Below the pieces are notes generated by a model that made no database searches, was not told the origin of the DNA, and saw nothing but the letters and a program-made list of their open reading frames with translations. A program made the translations under genes and the position numbers. Of a DNA stretch of 64,000 nt, positions 55,525 to 64,000 are shown piece after piece. Numbering within the stretch: position 1 is the stretch's first letter; each line of letters opens with the position of its first letter. Source of the stretch: Pseudomonas massiliensis (GTDB lineage Bacteria; Pseudomonadota; Gammaproteobacteria; Pseudomonadales; Pseudomonadaceae); the NCBI RefSeq assembly GCF_000826105.1, contig NZ_CCYK01000006.1:558001-622000 (forward strand), in the 5' to 3' direction.

Positions 55525-55758
55525 GGCAAGCTCCGGCGAAGATGTCAGCGTACCCAAGGCGTATCGGTCGCGTCTCGGCAAACTTGATAGCGGATGATGC
55601 CGAGCGCCTTTTCCGGTAGGATTCGCCCTAGCCCGTCACCAGGCAGTGGGCAGGGTCTTCCAGCGCGCGGCACGCCGTTGCGCAGGCTCCGGGCCACGGT
55701 TCGGCAGAACCCGCTTCGCTGCCGGCGCCCCTTGAGTTCTACCCGCCTGGTACTCTCC

Positions 55759-56805
55759 ATGTCCAACCGCATTACCCTGCTCCGCCCAGACGACTGGCAC
55801 ATTCACCTGCGCGATGGCGCTGCCCTGACGCAAACCGTCGCCGATGTTTCGCGCACGTTCGCGCGCGCGATCGTCATGCCGAACCTGGTCCCACCGGTAC
55901 GCAATGCCGAACAGGCCGATGCCTACCGCCAGCGAATCCTTGCCGCCCGCCCGGCTGGCAGCCGTTTCGAACCGCTGATGGTGCTCTACCTGACCGACCG
56001 CACTTCCGCTGAAGACATTCGCGTCGCTCGGGCCAGCGGCTTCGTACACGCAGCCAAGCTCTACCCTGCCGGCGCGACCACCAACTCCGACTCCGGCGTA
56101 ACGTCCATCGACAACCTGTTCCCGGTGCTGGAGGTCATGGCCGAAGTAGGCCTGCCGCTGCTGGTTCATGGTGAAGTCACCCATTCCGAGGTGGATGTCT
56201 TCGACCGGGAGAAAGCCTTCATAGACCAGCACATGAGCCGGATCGTGGCGCGCTTCCCCTCACTGAAAGGGGTGTTCGAGCATATCACCACCGCCGACGC
56301 GGTGGCCTTCGTCAAAAGCGCGGGCAGTAACCTGGGCGCCACCATCACGGCGCATCATCTGCTCTATAACCGCAATCACATGTTGGTAGGCGGTATCCGC
56401 CCACACTTCTATTGCCTGCCCATCCTCAAGCGCAACATTCACCAGGATGCCTTGATCGAAGCGGCCATCAGCGGCAATGAGCGTTTCTTCCTCGGTACCG
56501 ACTCCGCGCCCCATGCTCGGCATGCCAAGGAAGCGGCTTGTGGTTGCGCGGGCTGCTATACGGCCTACGCCGCGCTGGAGCTGTACGCCGAAGCCTTTGA
56601 TCGCGCCGGGGCGCTGGATCGGCTCGAGGGCTTCGCCAGCCTGCATGGCCCTCGTTTCTATGGTTTGCCGACCAATACTGAAAAGGTCACCCTGGTGCGT
56701 GACCCCTGGCTAGCCCCCGCCTCCCTGCCGTTCGGCGACCATGAGGTCGCGCCCCTGCGCGCGGGTGAAAGCCTGCAATGGCGTTTGCTGGAGGAGCAGG
56801 CGTGA
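55759..56805 (+). CDS. pyrC: Dihydroorotase (class II)
   Basis: 348 residues from ATG 55759. Zinc ligands in [10 protein letters not shown], the carboxylated Lys in [35 protein letters not shown] and LGTDSAPH with the catalytic Asp. It cyclises carbamoyl aspartate in pyrimidine synthesis. The RNase T gene overlaps the stop (GTGA). Divergent from motY with a 234-base gap. Ribosome site is weak. Confidence 0.95.
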   Translation: MSNRITLLRPDDWHIHLRDGAALTQTVADVSRTFARAIVMPNLVPPVRNAEQADAYRQRILAARPAGSRFEPLMVLYLTDRTSAEDIRVARASGFVHAAKLYPAGATTNSDSGVTSIDNLFPVLEVMAEVGLPLLVHGEVTHSEVDVFDREKAFIDQHMSRIVARFPSLKGVFEHITTADAVAFVKSAGSNLGATITAHHLLYNRNHMLVGGIRPHFYCLPILKRNIHQDALIEAAISGNERFFLGTDSAPHARHAKEAACGCAGCYTAYAALELYAEAFDRAGALDRLEGFASLHGPRFYGLPTNTEKVTLVRDPWLAPASLPFGDHEVAPLRAGESLQWRLLEEQA

Positions 56806-57476
56806 GCGACGATCAATTCGACGACGAGCTGGACAGCCCCTCCTCTTCCGCCAGCCGCCATCCCATGGCTACCCGGTTCCGCGGCTATCTGCCAGTAGTG
56901 GTGGATGTTGAAACCGGCGGTTTCAACAGTGCCACCGACGCCTTGCTGGAAATTGCCGCGACCACTATCGGCATGGATGAAAAGGGCTTCGTGTTCCCGG
57001 ACCATACCTGGTTCTTCCGCATCGAGCCTTTCGAGGGTGCCAATATCGAACCGGCGGCGCTGGAGTTCACCGGGATCAAGCTCAACCATCCGTTACGCAT
57101 GGCGGTCAGCGAAGAAAGCGCATTGACAGATATCTTCCGTGGCGTACGCAAGGCCCTTAAAGCCAATGGCTGCAAACGCGCCATCCTGGTCGGCCACAAC
57201 AGCAGTTTCGACCTGGGCTTTCTTAATGCGGCTGTTGCCCGCAACGACCTCAAACGCAACCCCTTCCATCCTTTCTCAAGCTTCGACACCGCTACCCTGG
57301 CTGGCCTCGCCTATGGGCAGACCGTATTGGCCAAGGCCTGCCAGAGCGCCGATATCGACTTCGATGGCCGCGAGGCACATTCGGCCCGCTATGACACCGA
57401 GAAAACCGCAGAGCTGTTCTGCGGGATCGTCAACCGCTGGAAGCAGATGGGCGGCTGGCGCGACTTCTCGGATTGA
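56802..57476 (+). CDS. rnt: Ribonuclease T
   Basis: 224 residues from GTG 56802 (GGAGGAG nine bases upstream). DEDDh exonuclease motifs [19 protein letters not shown] and the final [16 protein letters not shown]. It trims the 3' ends of tRNA and other small RNAs. It is coupled to pyrC by a four-base overlap, an arrangement shared with P. aeruginosa (PA3527-PA3528). Confidence 0.95.
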   Translation: MSDDQFDDELDSPSSSASRHPMATRFRGYLPVVVDVETGGFNSATDALLEIAATTIGMDEKGFVFPDHTWFFRIEPFEGANIEPAALEFTGIKLNHPLRMAVSEESALTDIFRGVRKALKANGCKRAILVGHNSSFDLGFLNAAVARNDLKRNPFHPFSSFDTATLAGLAYGQTVLAKACQSADIDFDGREAHSARYDTEKTAELFCGIVNRWKQMGGWRDFSD

Positions 57477-57527
57477 GCGAACGAGCCGACCTTTCATCGG
57501 TTGCCTGACAGGGTTCTTGCCGGCGTT

Positions 57528-57556
57528 TTGACAAGCATTCTCATTAACATTAAGAT
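57528..57556 (+). promoter_or_regulatory. Fur-type iron-controlled promoter of bfd
   Basis: Near-consensus TTGACA (57528-57533), 17-base spacer and TAAGAT (57551-57556). The spacer contains CATTCT-CATTAA-CATTAA, three adjacent NAT(A/T)AT-type hexamers of a Fur box (57536-57553), which would block the promoter in iron-replete cells. Confidence 0.75.
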
Positions 57557-57594
57557 CCGGGCATTCCAGCCTTACCGCAGTGGGTGCCCGCCTT

Positions 57595-57813
57595 ATGTAT
57601 GTCTGCCTTTGCCAAGGTGTTACCGACGGCCAGATCCGTGAAGCCATCTATGAAGGCTGCTGCAGCTATCGGGAGGTCCGTCAGGCCACTGGCGTAGGCA
57701 CACAATGCGGCAAATGCGCCTGCCTGGCCAAGGAAGTGGTCAGGGATACCCTGGCTGAATTGCGCGGAGCCCAGGCAGCGGCAGCCTTCCCGGTGGAGTT
57801 CGTTCCCGCTTAG
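57595..57813 (+). CDS. bfd: Bacterioferritin-associated ferredoxin
   Basis: 72 residues. The [2Fe-2S] cysteines follow the Bfd pattern CLCQGVTD then TQCGKCACL. It reduces bacterioferritin-bound iron to release it; the partner bfr follows at 57976. The upstream Fur-type promoter explains iron-starvation induction. Start is ATG 57595, five codons inside the longest frame. Confidence 0.95.
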   Translation: MYVCLCQGVTDGQIREAIYEGCCSYREVRQATGVGTQCGKCACLAKEVVRDTLAELRGAQAAAAFPVEFVPA

Positions 57814-57975
57814 GAATGGGCCTGAGAGGCATTCGTACCTGCATCTCCCCCGTCTACTTGGATTGAACCGTACGCGTTACCATTTTCAATGGATGGCGCG
57901 TGCAAATGCCTGTTTGACAGTGCCTTTTCCCACGCGCACACTTTTGGCCATCCGCAGCATGCACAGGCCATTATC

Positions 57976-58455
57976 ATGAAAGGTGACGTCAGCGTCATTC
58001 AGCATCTCAACCGTGTTCTCGGTAACGAGCTCATCGCCATCAACCAGTATTTCCTCCATGCGCGCATGTACGAGGACTGGGGGCTAAACCGGCTTGGCAA
58101 GCATGAGTACGACGAGTCCATCGATGAGATGAAACACGCCGACAAGCTGATCAAGCGCATCCTGTTCCTGGAAGGCATCCCGAACGTGCAGGAGCTGGGC
58201 AAGCTGCTGATCGGCGAGCACACCCGGGAAATGCTCGAATGCGATCTCAAGCTGGAACATAAAGGTGTGATGGATCTACGCGCGGCCATCGCTCATTGTG
58301 AGTCGGTGGGCGACTACGGCAGCCGAGACCTGCTCGAAGACATTCTTGAGTCCGAGGAAGAACATATCGACTGGCTGGAGACCCAACTGGGGCTGATCGA
58401 CAAGATCGGGATCGAGAACTACCTGCAGTCCGGCATGGGTGAAGAAGACGCCTGA
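57976..58455 (+). CDS. bfr: Bacterioferritin
   Basis: 159 residues from ATG 57976 ([19 protein letters not shown]). Ferroxidase ligands Glu18, Glu51 and His54 and the heme-binding Met52 ([10 protein letters not shown]) are in place, with further Glu/His in [12 protein letters not shown]. It is the heme-containing 24-mer iron store. The bfd gene precedes it by 162 bases and releases the iron. The P. aeruginosa counterpart is BfrB (PA3531). Confidence 0.95.
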   Translation: MKGDVSVIQHLNRVLGNELIAINQYFLHARMYEDWGLNRLGKHEYDESIDEMKHADKLIKRILFLEGIPNVQELGKLLIGEHTREMLECDLKLEHKGVMDLRAAIAHCESVGDYGSRDLLEDILESEEEHIDWLETQLGLIDKIGIENYLQSGMGEEDA

Positions 58456-58546
58456 GCCTCTGGCTTCGCGCCTACTGAGCGAGACCCTGGCCTGAAATAC
58501 GTGGGTCGGGGTGCTTCATTGAACGTCGGCGTAGCTTGTCGACGGA

Positions 58547-58579
58547 TGAAAAAAGCCAGGCCCCTGACAGGACCTGGCC
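58547..58579 (-). terminator. Rho-independent terminator of grxD
   Basis: On the minus strand GCCAGGTCC, loop TGTCAG, GGGCCTGGC then six T, 38 bases after the grxD stop. Confidence 0.85.
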
Positions 58580-58616
58580 TTATGTACCGTGGCGCAGCGC
58601 GCTGGCCCTCGGTGCT

Positions 58617-58958
58617 TCAGGCGCCCGGTTGAGCTTGCGCGGTCTTGGCCACGGCGCCCTTGATCAGGGTTTGCAACTCACCCTTTTCAAACATCTCCAG
58701 CACGATGTCACTGCCGCCGACCAGCTCGCCATCTACCCACAACTGCGGGAAGGTAGGCCAGTTGGCGTACTTGGGCAGGTTGGCGCGGATTTCCGGGTTC
58801 TGCAGGATATCCACGTAGGCGAACTTCTCGCCGCAGCCCATGATCGCCTGCACGGCGCGGGCGGAGAAGCCGCACTGCGGCGCATTGGGCGAACCCTTCA
58901 TGTACAGCAGAACGGTATTGTTGGCGATCTGGTCTTTGATGGTTTCGATGATATCCAT
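58617..58958 (-). CDS. grxD: Monothiol glutaredoxin (Grx4 type)
   Basis: 113 residues from ATG 58958 (GAGG five bases upstream; a GTG two codons earlier is possible). The CGFS active site (NAPQCGFSARAV) and the WPTFPQLWV/GGSDIVLEM glutathione sites are intact. Binds and hands over [2Fe-2S] clusters, with BolA partners. Position next to bfr and argF matches PA3533. Confidence 0.95.
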   Translation of the reverse strand: MDIIETIKDQIANNTVLLYMKGSPNAPQCGFSARAVQAIMGCGEKFAYVDILQNPEIRANLPKYANWPTFPQLWVDGELVGGSDIVLEMFEKGELQTLIKGAVAKTAQAQPGA

Positions 58959-59056
58959 GGGCACCTCAGGCTTTGGCTACTCGACACCTGCGTGTCGACA
59001 CGTGGGGTGCATTGTAACGGAAAGCCGAGCAGCGCGCTCGGGCTTGACCTCCCCGC

Positions 59057-59350
59057 TCACTGCATGGCGTTGCCCGAGGGTGGGCTGAGCATCTCGATCT
59101 CGGTGATGGTTTCCACCTCGTCCTGAGGCACATGCACACCTGTCATTTCACCGATGATCTGCCAGTGGGCGTCGAGTTCCGAGCTGATCGTGGCCATGCG
59201 ATCTATCATGTGCCGGCCGGCTTCGCGGGCGACCTTGTCTTCGCTGCGCAGCAGCTCGAACGACATGGTAGTGATAGACGCGGTGAGATGGGTCAGTGTC
59301 CGGGCAGTCAACCCGAGCAGTTCCATCAGCTGTTTTTCCTTCGCTTCCAT
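59057..59350 (-). CDS. Conserved hypothetical, helical small protein
   Basis: 97 residues from ATG 59350 (GGGAG nine bases upstream). All-helical appearance: MEAKEKQLMELLGLTARTLT, then SFELLRSEDKVAREAGRHMI, acidic C-terminus. No signal peptide or family is recognised. The open frame goes on for 61 codons upstream without a ribosome site and through the palindrome at 59412-59440. It is divergent from argF; function unknown. Confidence 0.7.
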   Translation of the reverse strand: MEAKEKQLMELLGLTARTLTHLTASITTMSFELLRSEDKVAREAGRHMIDRMATISSELDAHWQIIGEMTGVHVPQDEVETITEIEMLSPPSGNAMQ

Positions 59351-59528
59351 TCGGGACTCCCTGTGTCGCGTGGGACACATTATCACCCACGGCAGAGCGT
59401 TGTGGAATGCCGTTACGGCAATGCCGGGCATTGCTGTGACGCCTTTCAAGAAACGGACTGCGCGCCGCTGCTCGGGTTCACCCGAGCGGCGAAGAAAGGC
59501 ACTCGCTGGAACAGCCCGGCAGACCCTG
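59351..59528. other. Intergenic part between the divergent hypothetical and argF
   Basis: Contains the 29-bp imperfect palindrome at 59412-59440 and a tight GC-rich hairpin GCTCGGG, TTCA, CCCGAGC (59470-59487), similar in look to a solitary REP element. With the argF promoter region it makes 336 bases without a gene. Confidence 0.5.
59412..59440. repeat. 29-bp imperfect palindrome
   Basis: Arms GTTACGGCAATGCC (59412-59425) and GGCATTGCTGTGAC (59427-59440) pair with two mismatches around a single central G. Too symmetric for chance; operator or REP-like. Confidence 0.6.
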
Positions 59529-59576
59529 TTCAAAATCTCTGACAGGCATTGGTAATAGGCGACATTTTTTTATAAC
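59529..59576 (+). promoter_or_regulatory. argF promoter with overlapping ArgR half-sites
   Basis: Promoter boxes TTGGTA (59549-59554), 16 bases, TATAAC (59571-59576). On the minus strand TGTCGC-N8-AA (59564-59549) is a full match to the ArgR half-site, followed 20 bases on by TGTCAG-N8-AA (59544-59529). The first half-site covers the -35 and spacer, fitting ArgR repression of argF as known in P. aeruginosa. Confidence 0.8.
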
Positions 59577-59686
59577 ATCGCGTCTTTCCGCTTCGTTTCG
59601 CCGCGTCAAAGCGGCCTTTACCCTGGACATGCCTTGCCTGACCGCAAGGCCCAGATCTTTTTCGTCCCGTTGCAAAGGTAGCCACA

Positions 59687-60607
59687 ATGAATGCCAGGCA
59701 CTTTCTTTCCCTGATGGATCTGACCCCTGAGGAGTTGCGCGGGGTGATCCGCCGAGGGATGGAGCTCAAGGGCCTGCGTGATCGCGGGGTCTTGCATGAG
59801 CCTCTGAAGAACCGGGTGTTGGGCATGATCTTCGAGAAGTCATCTACCCGCACGCGGCTGTCCTTCGAGGCGGGCATGATCCAGCTCGGTGGCCAGGCCG
59901 TTTTCCTTTCTTCCAGGGATACCCAGCTCGGGCGCGGCGAACCCATCGAGGATGCCGCGCGGGTGATGTCCGGCATGCTCGACGCGGTGATGATCCGCAC
60001 GTTCGCCCACAATACTCTGACCCGGTTCGCCGCTCATTCCCGGGTGCCGGTGATCAACGGACTTTCGGATGACCTGCACCCCTGCCAGCTGTTGGCCGAC
60101 ATGCAGACCTACGAGGAAACCCGAGGCACTATCCGCGGCAAGACGGTCGCCTGGATAGGTGACGGCAACAACATGTGCAACAGCTACGTGGAAGCGGCGA
60201 TCCAGTTCGACTTCCAGTTGCGGGTGGCCTGCCCGGAGGGTTACGAGCCGGATGCCCGCTTCCTTGCCATGGCCGGCGATCGCGTCCATCTGCTGCGCGA
60301 CCCACGAGAGGCGGTACGGGGCGCGCACCTGGTCAGCACCGACGTATGGACGTCCATGGGCCAGGAAGACGAAGCCGAACAGCGCCTGGCCCGCTTCGCG
60401 CCCTTCCAGGTCACGCGCGAACTTCTCGATCTCGCGGCCCCGGACGTGGTATTCATGCACTGCCTGCCCGCCCACCGCGGCGAAGAGATCAGCCACGACT
60501 TGCTCGACGACCCGCGATCCGTGGCCTGGGCCCAGGCGGAAAACCGCTTGCATGCGCAAAAGGCGCTGCTTGAATACCTCGTCAAACCTGCCTACCGAGC
60601 CGAATGA
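59687..60607 (+). CDS. argF: Ornithine carbamoyltransferase (anabolic)
   Basis: 306 residues. Carbamoyl-phosphate site SSTRTR, HPCQ (in [11 protein letters not shown]), ornithine site DVWTSMG and the C-terminal HCLPAHRG are intact. It makes citrulline from ornithine. The ABC ATPase gene overlaps the stop by four bases. The mild leader 59577-59686 is AT-rich at first then GC-rich. Confidence 0.96.
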   Translation: MNARHFLSLMDLTPEELRGVIRRGMELKGLRDRGVLHEPLKNRVLGMIFEKSSTRTRLSFEAGMIQLGGQAVFLSSRDTQLGRGEPIEDAARVMSGMLDAVMIRTFAHNTLTRFAAHSRVPVINGLSDDLHPCQLLADMQTYEETRGTIRGKTVAWIGDGNNMCNSYVEAAIQFDFQLRVACPEGYEPDARFLAMAGDRVHLLRDPREAVRGAHLVSTDVWTSMGQEDEAEQRLARFAPFQVTRELLDLAAPDVVFMHCLPAHRGEEISHDLLDDPRSVAWAQAENRLHAQKALLEYLVKPAYRAE

Positions 60608-61674
60608 ATTCTTCCGCACTTCTAAGTTTGAAAGCGCTGGGTTGTGGCTATGCCCACCAGCGCGTCGTGCACGACCTTCACCTGCAGCTGGCCCCTGGGG
60701 AAATCGGCTGTCTTCTGGGCGCATCCGGCTGTGGCAAGACGACCACCCTGCGGGCCATCGCGGGCTTCGAGCCAGTACATGAGGGGAAAATCCAGCTGGA
60801 CGCGGAGGTGATCTCCCGCCCCGGCTACACCCTGGCCCCGGAGAAGCGCCGCATTGGCATGGTCTTCCAGGACTATGCCCTTTTTCCTCACCTGACGGTG
60901 GCGCGCAACGTGGCCTTCGGCCTGGGCAAACGGGCCGATGCCGCTCGGGTGGTTGATGAAATGCTCGCGTTGGTGAACCTGCAAGGGCTGGGCGAGCGCT
61001 ACCCCCATGAGCTGTCCGGCGGACAGCAACAGCGGGTGGCGCTGGCGCGGGCGTTGGCCCCGGAGCCGCAGCTGCTACTGCTGGACGAGCCTTTCTCCAA
61101 CCTGGACGTGGAACTGCGACGCCGCTTGAGTCGAGAGGTGCGCGACATCCTGAAGGGGCGAGGCATCAGCGCGATCCTGGTAACTCACGACCAGGAGGAG
61201 GCGTTCGCGGTCAGCGACAAGGTTGGCGTGTTCCGCCAAGGGCGGCTCGAACAATGGGATACCCCCTATAACCTGTATCACCAACCGCGCACCCCTTTCG
61301 TGGCCAGCTTCATCGGCCAGGGATATTTCATCCGCGGCGAATTGACCGGCGCGAACACGGTGCATACCGAACTGGGCGAACTGCGTGGCAAGGGTACTTA
61401 CCCCTGGCCCAACGGGGCCGCCGTGGACGTGCTGCTGCGCCCGGATGATATCGTGCTGGCCCCGGCCAGCACCCTGCGCGCGGGGATCATTGGCAAAAGC
61501 TTTCTAGGTGCCTCTACGCTGTATCAACTGCGGCTGGCCACCGGAAGCCAGGTTGAAGCCGTATTTCCCAGCCATTGCGATTACCCACTGGGGGAAGAAG
61601 TAGGCATCGCGGTAGCGGCCGAGCACCTGGTGCTGTTCGAAGCCAGCGGCAGCGTGGCGGCGCAGCTACCATAA
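60604..61674 (+). CDS. ABC transporter ATPase, FbpC/PotA-like
   Basis: 356 residues. Walker [10 protein letters not shown], signature [10 protein letters not shown], Walker [11 protein letters not shown], switch VTHDQEEAF, then C-terminal TOBE-like regulatory part (about 240-356). It belongs to the ferric-iron/polyamine/sulfate group, but no permease or binding-protein gene is next to it, so partners must be encoded elsewhere. Overlap with argF (ATGA) places it in the arginine operon, unexpected for iron uptake. Confidence 0.88.
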   Translation: MNSSALLSLKALGCGYAHQRVVHDLHLQLAPGEIGCLLGASGCGKTTTLRAIAGFEPVHEGKIQLDAEVISRPGYTLAPEKRRIGMVFQDYALFPHLTVARNVAFGLGKRADAARVVDEMLALVNLQGLGERYPHELSGGQQQRVALARALAPEPQLLLLDEPFSNLDVELRRRLSREVRDILKGRGISAILVTHDQEEAFAVSDKVGVFRQGRLEQWDTPYNLYHQPRTPFVASFIGQGYFIRGELTGANTVHTELGELRGKGTYPWPNGAAVDVLLRPDDIVLAPASTLRAGIIGKSFLGASTLYQLRLATGSQVEAVFPSHCDYPLGEEVGIAVAAEHLVLFEASGSVAAQLP

Positions 61675-61692
61675 CGCCTCATGGCGATGGCG

Positions 61693-62478
61693 TTACAGGC
61701 CGACCAGCAGGCGCCCGGAAGCCACCAGCGTCATGTGCCCACCCACCTGTACGCTGTCCCCTACCAGGCGACAGGCCAGTTCACCGCCGCGGGCAGAACA
61801 TTGATAGGCGCTAAGGCTGGTCTTGCCCAGACGCCGCGCCCAGTAGGGTACCAGGCTGGCATGGGTCGAAGCCGTCACGCCATCTTCGGGTATACCGAGG
61901 CCAGGGGCGAAGAACCGCGAAACGAAATCATGGCGCTCGCCTCGCGCGGTAACCACCACCCCACTCCACAGCAAGCGCCCGAGTGCCAGCGGGTCTGGCT
62001 GACACTGCCGCAGCGCTTGCTCGGACGCCACTACCACGAACAGCTCGTTGGCCCCAAGCACGTCGATGATGTCGACATTGAGCGCGCGCTGGATCTCCAG
62101 ACTGACCCCTTCCTCATCCGGGTATTGGGCTGGCAGGTTCAGCCACAAGCGCTCTCGGTCGCGCATGACGGTCAACAGGCCGCCACGACTGATGAATTCT
62201 ACGGTATCGGCGGTCTCGGCAAAGACCTGCTGCAGTACATGGGCGGCCGCCAGGGTGCCGTGCCCGCAGAGCGGCACCTCTGCTCGAGGCGCGAACCAGC
62301 GGATCCGCCAGCGTGGTCCTTCCTTGACGATGAATACCGTCTGCGAAAGGTTATGTTCGGTAGCGATCTGCTGGAGCAGATCATCGGGCAGCCAGCGTTC
62401 GAGTCGATAGACGATGGTGGGGTTGCCGCCGAAAGGGCGATCTGAAAACGCATCGACCTGGTGGTAATCCAGTTGCAT
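61693..62478 (-). CDS. PhzF-family isomerase/epimerase-like protein
   Basis: 261 residues from ATG 62478 (GAGAGAGGG upstream). The catalytic Glu is in IATEHNLSQT, the second-half active-site segment is CGHGTLAAAHVL, and the two-lobe diaminopimelate-epimerase fold is suggested by VTASTHASLVPYW. Substrate unknown; it is not near phenazine genes. Converges with the FbpC-like gene (18 bases between stops). Confidence 0.88.
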   Translation of the reverse strand: MQLDYHQVDAFSDRPFGGNPTIVYRLERWLPDDLLQQIATEHNLSQTVFIVKEGPRWRIRWFAPRAEVPLCGHGTLAAAHVLQQVFAETADTVEFISRGGLLTVMRDRERLWLNLPAQYPDEEGVSLEIQRALNVDIIDVLGANELFVVVASEQALRQCQPDPLALGRLLWSGVVVTARGERHDFVSRFFAPGLGIPEDGVTASTHASLVPYWARRLGKTSLSAYQCSARGGELACRLVGDSVQVGGHMTLVASGRLLVGL

Positions 62479-62520
62479 GGCCGGCCCTCTCTCGTGCATC
62501 CGATGGTGCCCCTTTGCCCA

Positions 62521-62991
62521 TCAGACCTTGGCCAACCCGGCAAAGCTCCCTTGGACCAGCTCCGCCAGGACCCTGGCGGACAATTCCACCTCGAGGCCGC
62601 GTCGGCCGCCGCTTACGTAGATGGTTTCAAAACCCAGCGCACACTCGTCGATAAAGGTGCGCAGACGCCGTTTCTGCCCCAGGGGGCTGATGCCGCCAAG
62701 CAGATAACCCGTGGCTCGCTGCGCGGCCGCAGGGTCTGCCATCTCGCATCGCTTAGCCTTTGCGGCCTGGGCCAGCGCCTTGAGGTCCAGGCTTCCAATG
62801 ACCGGTACCACGGCAACCAGCAGTTCCTGTTTATCCGTCGCCGCAAGCAGGGTCTTGAATACCCGCTCCGCTGGCAGGCTCAGCTTCTCGGCAGCCTCCA
62901 TCCCATAGGAAGGTGCCTTTGGATCGTGCTCGTAGGCATGCACCTGGAAGTGAGCACGATGTTTCTTCAGAAGATCGATAGCGGGCGTCAT
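62521..62991 (-). CDS. ybaK: YbaK/EbsC-family aminoacyl-tRNA deacylase
   Basis: 156 residues from ATG 62991 (MTPAIDLLKKHRAHF). Key residues: Lys in RVFKTLLAATD, conserved GYLLGGISPLGQKRR, and FETIYVSGGRRG. YbaK hydrolyses mischarged Cys-tRNA(Pro). The start has a weak ribosome site; a longer frame of 27 codons upstream is less likely. Forms a pair with the PhzF gene, 42 bases apart. Confidence 0.9.
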   Translation of the reverse strand: MTPAIDLLKKHRAHFQVHAYEHDPKAPSYGMEAAEKLSLPAERVFKTLLAATDKQELLVAVVPVIGSLDLKALAQAAKAKRCEMADPAAAQRATGYLLGGISPLGQKRRLRTFIDECALGFETIYVSGGRRGLEVELSARVLAELVQGSFAGLAKV

Positions 62992-63106
62992 GGCGGCTAT
63001 ACAGCCTCTTTGAGAACAGGACCACAGCCTATGTGCCATGGGCAAGAACCCAAGACAACCCGGACAGGACAAAAAGGGTCAAGCTGGCGTACTTATGCAA
63101 TAAAAC

Positions 63107-63162
63107 GTTCGAAATCGATCTTTACATCAGCGTTTGGCGGTTATATTTTTTCGTTTGCGAAT
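63107..63162 (+). promoter_or_regulatory. Two GlpR-like operators before glpF
   Basis: GTTCGAAATCGATC (63107-63120) matches 12 of 14 positions of the E. coli-style GTTCGWTNWCGAAC core; TTTCGTTTGCGAAT (63149-63162) matches 11. The centres are 42 bases apart, four helical turns, on the same face. Confidence 0.6.
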
Positions 63163-63254
63163 ACACCGGCGAACCTTTCCCTGAAAAATTCGTCTATTGC
63201 GTCCGTAATCGCCCTGCTGCATGGGCCTTGAGCGGTGGCAGGGTGGCACGCTGC

Positions 63255-63270
63255 ACAACAACAAAAAAAC
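63255..63270 (+). promoter_or_regulatory. A-rich Crc/Hfq-type (CA) motif at the glpF start
   Basis: ACAACAACAAAAAAAC, AAN triplets ten bases before the glpF start and next to GAGG, the usual place for Hfq/Crc translational repression sites in Pseudomonas. Confidence 0.55.
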
Positions 63271-63280
63271 GAGGTACAGG

Positions 63281-64000
63281 ATGTCAAACGGTTTGAGCAA
63301 ACCCACGTTGTCCGGCCAGTGCATGGCCGAGTTCCTGGGGACTGCCCTCTTCATCTTCTTCGGTACAGGTTGCGTCGCCGCTCTCAAGGTCGCGGGCGCC
63401 AGCTTCGGCTTATGGGAAATCAGCATCATCTGGGGCGTAGGGGTCAGCATGGCCATCTACCTCACGGCAGGCATTTCCGGCGCGCACCTGAATCCGGCTG
63501 TCAGCATCGCGTTGTGGCTGTTCGCCGGTTTCGAGCGGCGCAAGCTGCCCTTCTATATCGTTGCCCAGGTGGCGGGCGCCTGTTGTGGCGCGGCCTTGGT
63601 CTACACCCTCTATTCATCGCTGTTTTTCGGATACGAACAGCTTCATCAGATGGTCCGTGGCAGCGAAGCCAGCCTGGAGCTTGCCAGCGTCTTCTCTACC
63701 TATCCGAACGCCGCCTTGAGCGACGGCCAGGCCTTTCTGGTAGAAGCGGTCATCACCGCCATTCTCATGGCCGTGATCATGGCGCTGACCGATGACAACA
63801 ACGGCTTGCCTCGCGGCCCGCTGGCGCCGTTGCTCATTGGCCTGCTGATCGCGGTGATCGGTAGCGCCATGGGCCCGCTCACCGGATTCGCCATGAACCC
63901 CGCGCGGGATTTTGGCCCCAAACTGATGACCTTCATCGCAGGCTGGGGCGAGGTCGCCTTCACCGGCGGGCGTGAGCTACCGTATTTCCTTATCCCCATC
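63281..64000 (+). CDS. glpF: Glycerol uptake facilitator, partial
   Basis: 240 codons to the window edge; about 40 remain outside. Both aquaglyceroporin NPA motifs are present (GAHLNPAVSIALWLF and FAMNPARDFGPKL), with Asp after the second, as in glycerol facilitators. Start ATG 63281 has AGG at the proper distance. It is the first gene of the glp set in Pseudomonas (glpF-glpK-glpR-glpD); the rest lies beyond the window. Confidence 0.95.
   Translation, partial: MSNGLSKPTLSGQCMAEFLGTALFIFFGTGCVAALKVAGASFGLWEISIIWGVGVSMAIYLTAGISGAHLNPAVSIALWLFAGFERRKLPFYIVAQVAGACCGAALVYTLYSSLFFGYEQLHQMVRGSEASLELASVFSTYPNAALSDGQAFLVEAVITAILMAVIMALTDDNNGLPRGPLAPLLIGLLIAVIGSAMGPLTGFAMNPARDFGPKLMTFIAGWGEVAFTGGRELPYFLIPI

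Overview
The window is ordinary chromosome of a GC-rich gammaproteobacterium, almost certainly a Pseudomonas of the P. putida group. The protein families, the tRNA genes and the local gene orders all fit. Examples of shared order are the stretch from the PA2817-like gene through the SagS-like kinase, gpx, msrB, aminotransferase, htpX, DAHP synthase, ohrR/ohr and efp, and the later stretch argG-motY-pyrC-rnt-bfd-bfr-grxD-argF, both recalled from P. aeruginosa PAO1. No rRNA, prophage, insertion sequence, CRISPR array or plasmid function was seen.

Layout. 1-4.8 kb: end of an exbD/exbB pair, a comEC gene broken by a frameshift, and an ABC exporter pair (YadGH type). 5.3-7.4 kb: small conserved genes around a duplicated tRNA-Glu/tRNA-Gly cassette with one strong promoter. 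7.4-13.5 kb: repair of oxidised methionine and peroxides (free Met-sulfoxide reductase, Gpx, MsrB), a SagS-type hybrid kinase and alaA. 13.7-25.8 kb: htpX, a DOPA-dioxygenase-like enzyme, a DEAD-box helicase, class II DAHP synthase, a LysR regulator, TauE exporter, OhrR/Ohr, and EF-P with its rhamnosyltransferase EarP. 26-31 kb: tRNA-Ser, a crotonase-like protein, PlsC-like acyltransferase, CorA, an amidotransferase, a 31-residue membrane microprotein and RraB. 31-44.3 kb: a QuiP-type acyl-homoserine-lactone acylase, then the four-gene Exo/Lig/Lhr-Core/MPE nucleic-acid repair set, split in two by a five-gene basic-amino-acid ABC transporter. 44.3-51.5 kb: pheC, dcd, a cold-shock gene, a duplicated REP/BIME block, apbC, metG, nth and a PA3496-like gene followed by a 10-bp tandem repeat. 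51.5-64 kb: a response regulator, argG, motY, pyrC, rnt, bfd/bfr, grxD, argF, a FbpC-like ATPase, PhzF, YbaK and the start of glpF.

How it fits together. Most genes are core housekeeping, in short operons that often overlap by 1 or 4 bases. The sequence also shows regulatory logic: ArgR half-sites in both the argG and argF promoters, a Fur-like box exactly filling the spacer of the bfd promoter, two GlpR-like operators four helical turns apart before glpF with an A-rich Crc/Hfq-like patch at its start, and a T-N11-A palindrome between the LysR gene and a divergent DUF1127 gene. The features most worth following up are the split repair cluster, the microprotein with its structured leader, the 10-bp repeat that contains a stop codon, the BIME duplication and the comEC frameshift. 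I did not find a clearly new multi-gene system.
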